Source: Melioribacter sp. (GTDB lineage: Bacteria; Bacteroidota; Ignavibacteria; Ignavibacteriales; Melioribacteraceae). Taken from it: 64,000 bases of DNA. The notes below the pieces were generated by a model. That model was not told the DNA's origin. It made no database searches and was given only the letters and a program-made list of their open reading frames with translations. Positions 26,901 to 35,281 of the stretch are shown here, piece after piece (the first letter of the stretch is position 1; each line of letters begins with the position of its first letter). Both the position numbers and the translations under genes were made by a program. The stretch spans positions 62,001 to 126,000 of the forward strand of contig PMDS01000037.1 of assembly GCA_003155655.1 (NCBI GenBank), read 5' to 3'.

Positions 26901-27122
26901 TTTTTCAACATAATGAGTATTGATTGGGAGAAGATAAACCTTATCAGCCAGGTAATCCGATGTTTGAATTGTTGCAATGTTTGGGTTGATTAAAATTGTA
27001 TAAAGACCTTCCTCTTTAAGGGCTTTAATTGCCTGCGAACCTGAATAATCAAATTCTCCAGCCTCACCAATTTTAAGAGCAGAGCTGCCAATAATTAAAA
27101 CTTTTTTGATCTTATGCTTCAC
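23931..27122 (-). CDS. carB: Carbamoyl-phosphate synthase large subunit
   Basis: A 1063-residue CarB that makes carbamoyl phosphate from bicarbonate, ammonia (from CarA) and two ATP for arginine and pyrimidine synthesis. Two homologous ATP-grasp halves are visible, starting near [20 protein letters not shown] and [20 protein letters not shown]. A C-terminal MGS-like allosteric domain follows (from about 930). Length is normal. The start is GTG at 27122, overlapping the carA TGA stop by 4 nt (GTGA), so the two subunits are translationally coupled. Confidence 0.97.
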   Translation of the reverse strand: [1063 protein letters not shown]

Positions 27123-28201
27123 TTAACATCCTTCAGAAATTCGTCAAAAATAAATGATGTATCAACCGGGCCGGGCGCGGCTTCGGGATGAAATTGTACG
27201 CTGCGGAATGGAAGTTTTTCATGACGTACTCCTTCGTTGGAATAGTCATTTAAATTTTCAAACCAGGGCTGCCAACCGCGCGGTAAAGATTTTGTTGCAA
27301 CTGCAAAGCTGTGATTCTGTGAGGTTACATAACATTTATTTGAATCAACCTGCTTTACCGGCTGATTCTGGCTTCTGTGCCCATATTTTAATTTATATGT
27401 TTTTGCTCCGGCTGCAAGTGATAGTATTTGATGTCCCATACAGATACCAAGTGTTGGGATCTGTTTCTGTATAAGTTTTTTAGCTGAGACAACCAATTGT
27501 TTGTATACCACCGGATTTCCAGGACCGTTTGAAATAACAGCTCCGTCAAAATCTTCTTTGTTAATATCATAATCATAAGGAACGCGCAGTACTGTGACAT
27601 TTCTTTTAAGCAAATTTGTAAGAATACTTTTTTTACAGCCGCAGTCAATAAGCAATATTCTTTTCTTGCCCGATCCAAATTTTTCCGCTTTTTCAGCAGT
27701 TACCTGTGAAATTAGATCTTCAACATCCGGGTTGTAATATTCTACTTTATCTTTACCAAGTTGAATTTTACCAAGCATTGTGCCCCGTTCACGCAATATT
27801 TTAGTAAGACTTCGCGTATCAATTCCCAAAAGACCGGGAACATGAAACCGTCTTAACCATGCATCCAGGCTTTCAACAGCATTCCAATGATTAAAAGATT
27901 CGGATTCTTCGGAAACTACTAATGCTTGTATTTGAACTTTTGCAGATTCAAAATTCTCCGGGATTTCATCAGATTCATTCATTTGTGGAATACCATAATT
28001 GCCAACAAGCGGATAGGTCATTACAAGAATTTGTCCCTTGTATGAAGGATCTGTTAACGTTTCAGGATATCCAACCATACCGGTATTAAAGACTACTTCC
28101 CCGGCTGTAGATCTTTCGCTGCCAAATAATTTCCCTTCAAAAACATGTCCGTCTTCAAGTATTAGTTTAGCGCTCTTTTTAGTTAAATTCGATTTAGTCA
28201 A
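27119..28201 (-). CDS. carA: Carbamoyl-phosphate synthase small (glutaminase) subunit
   Basis: A 360-residue CarA that hydrolyses glutamine and channels ammonia to CarB. The N-terminal CPSase domain begins KLILEDGHVFEGKLFG. The C-terminal class I glutaminase domain carries the nucleophile Cys in LGICMGHQIL and the His/Glu pair in VQFHPEAAPGP. The ATG at 28201 opens a carAB operon. The 198-nt gap to the divergent TonB receptor holds no obvious PyrR-type attenuator or riboswitch that I can see. Confidence 0.97.
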   Translation of the reverse strand: MTKSNLTKKSAKLILEDGHVFEGKLFGSERSTAGEVVFNTGMVGYPETLTDPSYKGQILVMTYPLVGNYGIPQMNESDEIPENFESAKVQIQALVVSEESESFNHWNAVESLDAWLRRFHVPGLLGIDTRSLTKILRERGTMLGKIQLGKDKVEYYNPDVEDLISQVTAEKAEKFGSGKKRILLIDCGCKKSILTNLLKRNVTVLRVPYDYDINKEDFDGAVISNGPGNPVVYKQLVVSAKKLIQKQIPTLGICMGHQILSLAAGAKTYKLKYGHRSQNQPVKQVDSNKCYVTSQNHSFAVATKSLPRGWQPWFENLNDYSNEGVRHEKLPFRSVQFHPEAAPGPVDTSFIFDEFLKDVK

Positions 28202-28399
28202 TCTGTTTTTTCCTTCACTACTTATGAAGTTAAAGTGGTAAAAATGGTAAGAATTCTAAATTGATTGCACGAAAGTATAAAAATTATTTGCACCCTCAAA
28301 ATTTTTTTGTTTGTAACTTAAAATGAATATACCTAATAATTTACATTGAAAAACAGAGAATGATGTTCTAAATTCAGATTATAATTAGGGAAAATTCCA

Positions 28400-30679
28400 T
28401 TGGACCATTCGAAAAGAAATTTTCCGGATAAAATCCGGGGAAATAAGACATTTTTGTTCTTATTTACTGCGCTGCTGATCATCTTTATTTCTTCTTTTAC
28501 AAATCTTTATGGCCAACCCAAAGGGGTTCTACGTGGATTTGTTGCAGATTCACTCAGCGGAGAAGCTCTTCCTTATGCAAATGTTTATATTAAAGAATTA
28601 GAAAGAGGGGCTAATACAGATAACCGCGGATTTTTTGTAATGGCTTCTGTTCCACCAGAGAAAAAACTAACTGTTTCAATTTCTTACGTAGGATACAAAT
28701 CAAAACAGTACATAGTGCGTGTTGACCCATACAGGGTAAAAGATTTACGCGTTGAGTTGATACCCATCAATATCCAGCTGCAGACAATTGAAAAAACCAG
28801 TCAGCGTGTTGCAAAGGAGAATGCTACTGATTTAAGTTTGCAAAGAATTGCCATACGTGATTTGGAAACTTTGCCAAGAGGAGTTGAGCTTGATATTTTC
28901 CGCTCACTTCAAAATTTACCCGGTGTTCAATCCGGCGGTGATGTTTCGGCCAGATATTATGTTCGAGGAAGCACAAGCAACCAAAATTTAGTTCTTCTAG
29001 ATAATGTAACTATTTATAATCCTTTTCATGCTCTTGGCATTTTTAGTTCAATTGATCCCGATATGGTTAATTCCGTCGAATTTTATAAAGGTGGTTTTCC
29101 GGCAGAATACAGTACAAGGCTTTCATCTGTCTTAAAAGTTGTTACCAGGGACGGTAACAAAAATGATTTCAGCGCCAAAGCAAGCTTAAGTCTTCTAACT
29201 GCAAAAATGATGCTTGAAGGACCAATTCCGCATGGTTCTTTTATTCTTAGCGGAAGAAAAAACTATTCTGATTTTATTCTAAAAAAATTCAGAAATAGTA
29301 ATTCGTTGCCTGCAGATTTTTACGATCTCTTTGCAAAGTTAAATTATTCGAATGATGAATTTGTAAAAGATGCAAAATTTACAATTTCTGCATTTTCCAG
29401 CCAGGATCAGATACAGAATAACAATCTTCAGCTTGAGGATTTTAAATGGTCTAATCAGGCATTCGATATTAATTATTTCCAGATTTCAGATTCACCATTA
29501 TTTTACCAGGTTGATGTTTCCTCGAGTAGTTTCAACGGCGAGCGAATTCCAAATTTAAGCGGCGCCAAAGGAGTAAATAACGAAGTTTCCGATGTTACTA
29601 TGAGAATGGATTTTAATTATGTCTACGATAGTAAAAACGAACTCAGCGGCGGTTTCAAAATAACGGAGATTCACACGAAACTTTTTCTTGAAAATTTTAG
29701 AGGACAGTCGACTGACATTGGGTCACATGGGGTAAACATAAGCGCATTTTTAAAATATAAATTACTGCAGTGGTCGAATCTCGGAGTTGATATTGGCGGG
29801 CGTGTAAATGCAACACGTCTTGCCGGTGGCGGACCGGCAGCATTTTATGAACCACGGGCTAGTCTTACATATAGATTCATTCCTCAAATGGCGTTCAAAG
29901 CTTCCTGGGGAATCTATATGCAGGATCTTGTTACGGTTTCTGATGAAAATGAAGTTGTAACAATCTTTGAACCCTGGATTATTACACCAAGTTATTTGAA
30001 TCCATCAAGTGCAATTCACTACATTGCCGGTTTCGAAGCCAATCCTTCACAAAACTTATCCCTTACTCTTGAAGGATATTATAAAATTATGAAAGATTTG
30101 GCAATTGTTAATGATCAAAAATATTTCCCAACTGATAATGATTTTATTCCCGGAAGCGGAACCGCTTACGGATTGGAATTCCAGACAAAATTCCACGAGC
30201 TGCCGGTAGACATTAATCTTTCATATTCATTGCTTTATTCTTTTAAGGATGTTAATGGTGTCAGGTACAGCCCGCGTTATGATTCACGCCACAATGTAAA
30301 TTTATCTTTTGAGTATGATTTTGGTTCAGGATGGTCAGCAAGCGCTGTTTGGAATTATTCAACCGGTATGCCGTTTACTCAAATTGCAGGTTATTATGAT
30401 AAACTCCAAATTGATGATTTAACAAGCAATTATCTTTTAAATTCTTACTATCCTTTTCTTATTCTTTCAGATCAAAATATTGGAAGGCTGCCGGATTATC
30501 ACCGGCTGGATTTAAATCTCTCTAAGAAAATTCAGATGGGAAATCTTAAGATTTATGCAGACTTAAGCCTGCTAAACGCATATAACAGGAAAAATCTTTT
30601 TTACTTTAGAAGAGATACCGGCGAAAGAGTTGATATGCTTCCATTTCTTCCATCGGCATCAATAAAGGTTGAGTTATGA
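28400..30679 (+). CDS. TonB-dependent receptor with carboxypeptidase-like N-terminal domain
   Basis: A 759-residue outer-membrane receptor. The signal peptide (about 17-38) is followed by a carboxypeptidase-regulatory-like domain (GVLRGFVADSLSGEALPYAN...), typical of FCB-group receptors. Next is the plug (LPGVQSGGDVSARYYVRGS and YKGGFPAEY) and a beta barrel ending in SIKVEL. It imports an unknown nutrient using TonB energy. The start is TTG at 28400. The next gene starts 4 nt inside its end (ATGA overlap), followed by a second paralog; both encode DUF4249-type lipoproteins that probably work with the receptor. Confidence 0.9.
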   Translation: MDHSKRNFPDKIRGNKTFLFLFTALLIIFISSFTNLYGQPKGVLRGFVADSLSGEALPYANVYIKELERGANTDNRGFFVMASVPPEKKLTVSISYVGYKSKQYIVRVDPYRVKDLRVELIPINIQLQTIEKTSQRVAKENATDLSLQRIAIRDLETLPRGVELDIFRSLQNLPGVQSGGDVSARYYVRGSTSNQNLVLLDNVTIYNPFHALGIFSSIDPDMVNSVEFYKGGFPAEYSTRLSSVLKVVTRDGNKNDFSAKASLSLLTAKMMLEGPIPHGSFILSGRKNYSDFILKKFRNSNSLPADFYDLFAKLNYSNDEFVKDAKFTISAFSSQDQIQNNNLQLEDFKWSNQAFDINYFQISDSPLFYQVDVSSSSFNGERIPNLSGAKGVNNEVSDVTMRMDFNYVYDSKNELSGGFKITEIHTKLFLENFRGQSTDIGSHGVNISAFLKYKLLQWSNLGVDIGGRVNATRLAGGGPAAFYEPRASLTYRFIPQMAFKASWGIYMQDLVTVSDENEVVTIFEPWIITPSYLNPSSAIHYIAGFEANPSQNLSLTLEGYYKIMKDLAIVNDQKYFPTDNDFIPGSGTAYGLEFQTKFHELPVDINLSYSLLYSFKDVNGVRYSPRYDSRHNVNLSFEYDFGSGWSASAVWNYSTGMPFTQIAGYYDKLQIDDLTSNYLLNSYYPFLILSDQNIGRLPDYHRLDLNLSKKIQMGNLKIYADLSLLNAYNRKNLFYFRRDTGERVDMLPFLPSASIKVEL

Positions 30680-31671
30680 AGAAAATAGTTATTCCTTTGT
30701 TAATTTCTTCAATAGTATTAATCTCTTGTGAAGATCAGGTAAATCCTAAAACAGATCTCAAAGATATTACTGTTCTTAATTGTATCATCAGGGGAGATAC
30801 ATCAGTGCAAACTGCAACTTTATCGCACTCTTATAGCGTTTCAGGTTTTGATCCTTATGAAAACAAAACTGACCCATGTATTAAAGGTGCTGATATTAAA
30901 ATATACTACAACAATTCTGCTTACGCTTTAAAAGACACTTCAATTACCAGAGTGGATACAGGAAGATACAATACTCCATTTAACTTTTATTATTCGAATA
31001 ATCTTGCTTTTATAAATTCCGGACCAATAAGTATAACAGCAATACTTCCCAATCGTGATATTCTTCATGCATCTTCTTTCTTTATAGACCCCGGCGATTT
31101 GTATATCGAATACAAATATACATCTCCTTCCGGAGTTCAATTTTATTTACCAATGAATAGCCAGGGAGATGCTACTTATAAGTTTACATGGGGTTTTTTG
31201 CATAACGTTGAATACTCAGAGAATATTTATTTTTCAACAGAAATGATAATTTATTATTATGTATTAAATAACGGACAAAAAGTTAAATATTCAAAGAGAG
31301 TTCCTCTTTATTATGCCAGTACTTTAGGAAATAAGCCAATTTTTCCCGAAATTCAAAAAGATATTAATTATGTTGTATATGATACTGCTGCAATCAGAAA
31401 ATCACTGGACGATATTTCTTTGAATGACCCTCAAAAAAGTAATTATATTATTGAAAAAGCGGTGCTTCGTATTTTATTGTTAGATGAAAATCTTGCGGCA
31501 TATTATTCGGCACAAAAAACTTTCCTTGATGAATTCTCTATAAGAATAAACCAGCCGGATTTTACTAACATTACGGGTGGAGTTGGCGTGTTTGGCGTGT
31601 ATACAGTAAAAAGTCAAGATTTATATTTTTATGACAACTATATACAATCACTAGGTTACAGTACTTTATAA
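30676..31671 (+). CDS. DUF4249-family lipoprotein, first of two tandem paralogs
   Basis: A 331-residue lipoprotein with signal peptide and lipobox LISC19 followed by EDQVNPKTD. The mature part is beta-rich with many aromatic residues. DUF4249 proteins are commonly encoded next to TonB receptors in Bacteroidota and may be surface partners of the receptor, comparable in position to SusD-like proteins (inference). It overlaps the receptor gene by 4 nt. The following gene encodes a clear paralog: the same EDQVNPKTD-like start, GDT...SHSY, GFDP and a shared C-terminal FLDEFS(I/V)R block. Confidence 0.8.
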   Translation: MKKIVIPLLISSIVLISCEDQVNPKTDLKDITVLNCIIRGDTSVQTATLSHSYSVSGFDPYENKTDPCIKGADIKIYYNNSAYALKDTSITRVDTGRYNTPFNFYYSNNLAFINSGPISITAILPNRDILHASSFFIDPGDLYIEYKYTSPSGVQFYLPMNSQGDATYKFTWGFLHNVEYSENIYFSTEMIIYYYVLNNGQKVKYSKRVPLYYASTLGNKPIFPEIQKDINYVVYDTAAIRKSLDDISLNDPQKSNYIIEKAVLRILLLDENLAAYYSAQKTFLDEFSIRINQPDFTNITGGVGVFGVYTVKSQDLYFYDNYIQSLGYSTL

Positions 31672-31681
31672 AAATGAATTT

Positions 31682-32662
31682 ATGAATAAATTTCAAATTG
31701 TAGTTGTTTCAATTACCTTGTTGGCAATATTTATCTCTTGCGATGATCAGGTAAACCCCAAAACTGATTTTAAACAAATTTATGTATTAAACTGTGTAGT
31801 AAAAGGCGATACTACTTTTCAGATAGCCACTATTTCTCATTCATATGATACAAGTGGATTTGATCCAACTACGAACACAAATGACCCGTTTATTTCGGGA
31901 GCTAAAATAAAATTGTTTTACAACGATTCCGTTTTTGTATTCCGCGATTCGCTTTCGGCAAGGCAGGATATTACTCAATACACAACACCTATCCACTATT
32001 ATTATTTAAAGAAATTTCAACCACAGGATTCTAAACCAATCAGTATCGAGGCAACTCTTCCTAACGGCACAGTATTAAAATCCGCCACTGAAACATTTTC
32101 TCTTAGCGCATTCTATTTTAATAACCAAAATATCACATATCCTAGCGGGACAAGCGGCAATGCAATATCATTTTCCTGGAATTCGCTGGATAATAACGGT
32201 CCCAATGTTGTAATATACTATGCACCGGAATTAGTTATCTTCTATTCAAAAATATTTAATGGAGTCAAGACAGAATTTCAAAAGAAAGTTCCTATTTACT
32301 ATACTTATGGCGGATTGGAAGGTCCTCCAATTTATCCCCCAATCCAGGTTAACCAACTTTCAATTATTTTCCAGGGATTTGTAATTGACCAGGCGATGAA
32401 AGAAATATCCCAGGATGATCCGAATAAAGAAAACTACACAATTGAAAAAGCAGCTTTTCGTCTCTTTATACTAGATAAGAATTTAGCCGCTTACTATGCG
32501 GCACAAAGAACATTTCTTGATGAATTCTCAGTAAGATTCAGTCAGCCTGATTTTACAAACATATCCGGCGGTCTTGGAATTTTTGGAACATATTCAGTTA
32601 AGCAGCAGGACATTCAATTGGATAATTCATACATAAGTTCGTTTGGTTACAATTCACAATAA
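31682..32662 (+). CDS. DUF4249-family lipoprotein, second tandem paralog
   Basis: A 326-residue lipoprotein with lipobox IFISC followed by DDQVNPKTDF. It is collinear with the preceding protein along its whole length, with strongest matches at the N-terminus, in the QKKVPIYY region and in the C-terminal AAYYAAQRTFLDEFS block. This is a local gene duplication 10 nt downstream of its partner. The two may form a pair on the cell surface with the TonB receptor, or have diverged for different ligands; the sequence does not decide. A 126-nt gap follows. Confidence 0.8.
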   Translation: MNKFQIVVVSITLLAIFISCDDQVNPKTDFKQIYVLNCVVKGDTTFQIATISHSYDTSGFDPTTNTNDPFISGAKIKLFYNDSVFVFRDSLSARQDITQYTTPIHYYYLKKFQPQDSKPISIEATLPNGTVLKSATETFSLSAFYFNNQNITYPSGTSGNAISFSWNSLDNNGPNVVIYYAPELVIFYSKIFNGVKTEFQKKVPIYYTYGGLEGPPIYPPIQVNQLSIIFQGFVIDQAMKEISQDDPNKENYTIEKAAFRLFILDKNLAAYYAAQRTFLDEFSVRFSQPDFTNISGGLGIFGTYSVKQQDIQLDNSYISSFGYNSQ

Positions 32663-32788
32663 AATATTCACCTTAAGCGGGAGATTAGTATATCTCCTCA
32701 AATGATTGCAAGTTCTTTATCATGCAATGAATATACAAGCGTTTAATTTCTTCCTTTCTTATTTTAAACCTAACCTTATTTTACAAGC

Positions 32789-33250
32789 ATGATTCAAAAG
32801 ACATTATTTTTATTATCCTGTAGTGTTTTATTGACATTATTCACCGCGTGCGGGTCAACTCCAAGATTCGCTTCAAGAGATTCACGTTTTAATAGAGCAG
32901 AACCGCCTGAATTAACACCTTATAAAGATGCGGCTGTCCTGGAAACTGTTACCGGCACAGCATCTTATTATGCAGATAAATATAATGGTTTGATAACATA
33001 CAGCGGCGAAGTGTACGATATGAATGGATTGAGCGCTGCACATCCAAAGTATCAGATGGGAACAATAATACGTGTAACCAATCTTTCCAACGATAAATCG
33101 GTAATTATTCCTGTAAATGACAGAATGCCCTTTAGACCGGATAGAATTATTGATTTATCTCTAGGGTGTGCAAGGGAACTTGATATGGTAAATGTAGGTA
33201 TTACTGAAGTAAAAGTTGAAGTTCTAGAGTGGGGCAAAGGAAAAAAATAA
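32789..33250 (+). CDS. rlpA: RlpA-like lipoprotein (double-psi beta barrel)
   Basis: A 153-residue lipoprotein with signal peptide and lipobox LFTAC21. The double-psi beta-barrel domain is clear: GTASYYADKYNG, the TYSGEVYDMNGLSAAHP segment, GTIIRVTNL, and VPVND-like IPVNDRMPF with the catalytic-type Asp, then IIDLS. RlpA proteins bind or cleave peptidoglycan glycan strands lacking stem peptides at the division site. This one has no SPOR domain, so septal targeting is uncertain. It is a single gene after the DUF4249 pair. Confidence 0.87.
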   Translation: MIQKTLFLLSCSVLLTLFTACGSTPRFASRDSRFNRAEPPELTPYKDAAVLETVTGTASYYADKYNGLITYSGEVYDMNGLSAAHPKYQMGTIIRVTNLSNDKSVIIPVNDRMPFRPDRIIDLSLGCARELDMVNVGITEVKVEVLEWGKGKK

Positions 33251-33327
33251 TTTATTATTAATGTTCTTTATATTTTGTAAAAAATGTGCATCTTTCTTAC
33301 AGGTTTTCCATCTAATAATTAACAGAA

Positions 33328-33552
33328 ATGGATAATAAACGGATGGCTGTAAAAAAAACATTGATTGTAGCATTATGTGCATCACTGGGATTTGCATATT
33401 ATTACTTTACCGGGTGTACATCCGGTAAATGTCCTATTACCGGTAATCCATATATTTCTACTCTTTATGGAGCGTTGGTTGGTTTTGTACTTGTAATTCC
33501 CGGCAGGAGGCGGAAACACGGTGATGAAAAAAACAAGACCGGGTTATTTTAA
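33328..33552 (+). CDS. DUF6132-like small membrane protein
   Basis: A 74-residue protein with two membrane helices (about 9-26 and 47-62). Between them lies GCTSGKCPITGNPYIST, a Cys-x4-Cys turn that is typical of the small DUF6132 family of Bacteroidota and relatives. The function is not known to me; the Cys pair and the neighbouring TlpA-like thioredoxin gene (starting 56 nt later) hint at a thiol-related envelope role (inference). Confidence 0.75.
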   Translation: MDNKRMAVKKTLIVALCASLGFAYYYFTGCTSGKCPITGNPYISTLYGALVGFVLVIPGRRRKHGDEKNKTGLF

Positions 33553-33607
33553 TTTTTCTTGATAATATTTAATTGTTATTTTGGTAATCAATAAATGTGA
33601 GGAAAAG

Positions 33608-34234
33608 ATGGCTCAACAAATTTCTAATAACGCAAAAAATGATAATGGTCAAAAAAATAAATTTAAAGGGTTAACTAAACAGCATAGAAGCTGGATTTAT
33701 ACCGGCTTCTTTATTGCTGTTATTATTCTATTATTCCTTTTCAACAATTCAGATTATCTTTTTGGAAGAGCAGAAGAAAACGGTCCTTACCCTCCAAACT
33801 ATGTTCCGGCCGCTCAAAAATCTACCGCACTGGCACCGGATTTTAAATTGCAATCAACTGAAGGAAAATCAATAAAATTATCGGATTTTAAAGGTAAAGT
33901 TGTTATTGTTGATTTCTGGGCAACATGGTGCCCTCCATGCCGCAAAGGAATTCCTGATTTAATAGATTTAAAGAAGAAATATGGAAGTAAAGGCTTTGAA
34001 GTTATAGGTGTTTCAGTTGATTCCGACACCAAAGACAAGGTTATTCCTTTTATAAAAGAGAACGGAATGAACTATCCTGTTGTATATAGCGAATCTAATG
34101 TTCTCGAGCTGTATGGCGGCATACATAATATTCCCACATCTTTTGTAATTGATAAAAAAGGAAAAATTGTTGCCAGCTATGTTGGGTTGACGCCTAAAGC
34201 AACTTACGAGGATCATATTAAAAAGCTACTTTAG
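33608..34234 (+). CDS. TlpA/ResA-like membrane-anchored thiol-disulfide oxidoreductase
   Basis: About 208 residues. One N-terminal membrane helix (WIYTGFFIAVIILLFLF) anchors a periplasmic thioredoxin fold of the AhpC/TSA-Redoxin type, with the active site WATWCPPCRKG. The cis-Pro region is HNIPTSFVIDKKG. Such proteins reduce disulfides, for example in apocytochromes c, which fits a genome rich in haem-c proteins (inference). I chose the ATG at 33608, which has a GAGG ribosome-binding site just upstream; an earlier in-frame ATG at 33581 would add nine residues. A terminator follows at 34249-34300. Confidence 0.9.
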   Translation: MAQQISNNAKNDNGQKNKFKGLTKQHRSWIYTGFFIAVIILLFLFNNSDYLFGRAEENGPYPPNYVPAAQKSTALAPDFKLQSTEGKSIKLSDFKGKVVIVDFWATWCPPCRKGIPDLIDLKKKYGSKGFEVIGVSVDSDTKDKVIPFIKENGMNYPVVYSESNVLELYGGIHNIPTSFVIDKKGKIVASYVGLTPKATYEDHIKKLL

Positions 34235-34248
34235 AATTTTTTAAAGCT

Positions 34249-34300
34249 AAGAGCATGATTGCAGGGTTTGTTTAAACAATCTTCCTCATGCTCTTATTTT
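34249..34300 (+). terminator. Terminator after the TlpA-like gene
   Basis: 10-bp arms AAGAGCATGA / TCATGCTCTT with a 27-nt loop that contains further short complementarity. A T-run follows. Confidence 0.75.
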
Positions 34301-34301
34301 T

Positions 34302-34340
34302 GTTCTTAATCTTATTCTTAATCATAATCTTACTCTTAAT
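34302..34340. repeat. TAAGAN hexamer tract (complement orientation)
   Basis: About six units of TCTTA preceded by a variable base, ending directly at the stop of the DUF971 gene. Same family as the tracts at 18910, 41333, 55919 and 56167. Confidence 0.75.
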
Positions 34341-34691
34341 TCAGTGCTCGTGTTCAAAATCTTGATGTAGATTTTCCCTTACCAGCAAATAATCTCCGTA
34401 TTGCAATAATAATTCCCAGGAATATATTCCAAAATTATAGCCGTCTTTCCATTGTATCTGTATTGCATAATTTCCAACCATTTCAATTTTATCAACTTCA
34501 TACGATTCCGGTTTGAGCGGAGCTTTTTTCATTGGCGAGTAATGTTTCCAAAGAATTGTTTCTCCCTTGTTACCTGCATCCGGTGATTCATCCCGTAGAA
34601 ATTTTAACGGGTACTTAATTACTTTACCATTATCCCAGGTAATTTCAATATGTTCCTGCTTCTTCAGTTTTATTTTAGTTGGTGTTGCCAT
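34341..34691 (-). CDS. DUF971 domain protein
   Basis: A 116-residue protein matching the DUF971 (GBBH-like N-terminal) family. It has the IEITWDNGKVIKYPLKFLRDE start, the middle LKPESYEVDKIEMVGNYAI, and the C-terminal signature IQWKDGYNFGIYSWELL. The domain occurs alone in bacteria and at the N-terminus of gamma-butyrobetaine hydroxylases; free-standing versions sit near Fe-S-related genes. No activity can be assigned. It ends in the hexamer tract and starts 28 nt after the DUF1003 reading frame. Confidence 0.85.
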   Translation of the reverse strand: MATPTKIKLKKQEHIEITWDNGKVIKYPLKFLRDESPDAGNKGETILWKHYSPMKKAPLKPESYEVDKIEMVGNYAIQIQWKDGYNFGIYSWELLLQYGDYLLVRENLHQDFEHEH

Positions 34692-34719
34692 AGTTTATTC
34701 AGTTCAATATGTTCTGCAA

Positions 34720-35169
34720 TTATTTATTTTTTATTTCATTTAATGTTTTGTGAATTTCTTCAAGAGCTATATTTTGAGCTTCCATATGTTCCATTAATAC
34801 TCTTATTTCTTCTTCTGCTTTTAAATTGATGTTGAAATCGTTATGAGCTTCAAGTCTATCTCTTTCATATAGCCTATTCTGGCTCATCATAATAACAGGC
34901 GCCGTATATGCTGCTTGAAGAGATAAAAATAAATTTAACAATATAAACGGATATGGATCCTACTTATTAATGTACGCCGCGATATTAACTGTAATCCATA
35001 AAACAATAACTATAGATTGAATTATTAAAAATTTCCATGAGCCCATTATAGCTGCAATTCTATCTGCAGCTTTTTGACCAGCGGTTTTTTTAGTTTCTAT
35101 TATTTCGTTTATATCTTTTATCGGCGGATGCTCATGTTTGTACGCCTTTGGAAAGGATAATGTGTTCAT
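34720..35169 (-). pseudogene. DUF1003 membrane protein gene broken by one amber codon
   Basis: The reading frame from ATG 35169 is a DUF1003 protein (about 149 codons) with the basic helix KTAGQKAADRIAAIMGSWKFL, a first membrane helix, and then AAYINK followed by a TAG at 34960-34962. The same frame continues without any shift into DPYPFILLNLFLSLQAAYTAP, the family's most conserved block. Family members carry Trp right before DPYPF, so this looks like a TGG to TAG change. Downstream residues to the natural stop are intact (SQNRLYERDRLEAHND, then a coiled coil). It may be a recent pseudogene, a readthrough gene or a sequencing error. Confidence 0.85.
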
Positions 35170-35281
35170 GTTTTATTTTTATATTATTAATAATTGTTTC
35201 ATTACAATTAAAAGCAGAAGAAAATTAACGAAGCTGGAAAAAAAATGCTTCTCTTCTTTGTCCTGAATTTTATTATACGTG

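Noticed and set aside
28202-28399. Pyrimidine- or arginine-responsive attenuator upstream of carA
   Set aside because: No hairpin-plus-T-run, PyrR-type motif or Arg-rich leader ORF could be seen in the 198-nt gap.
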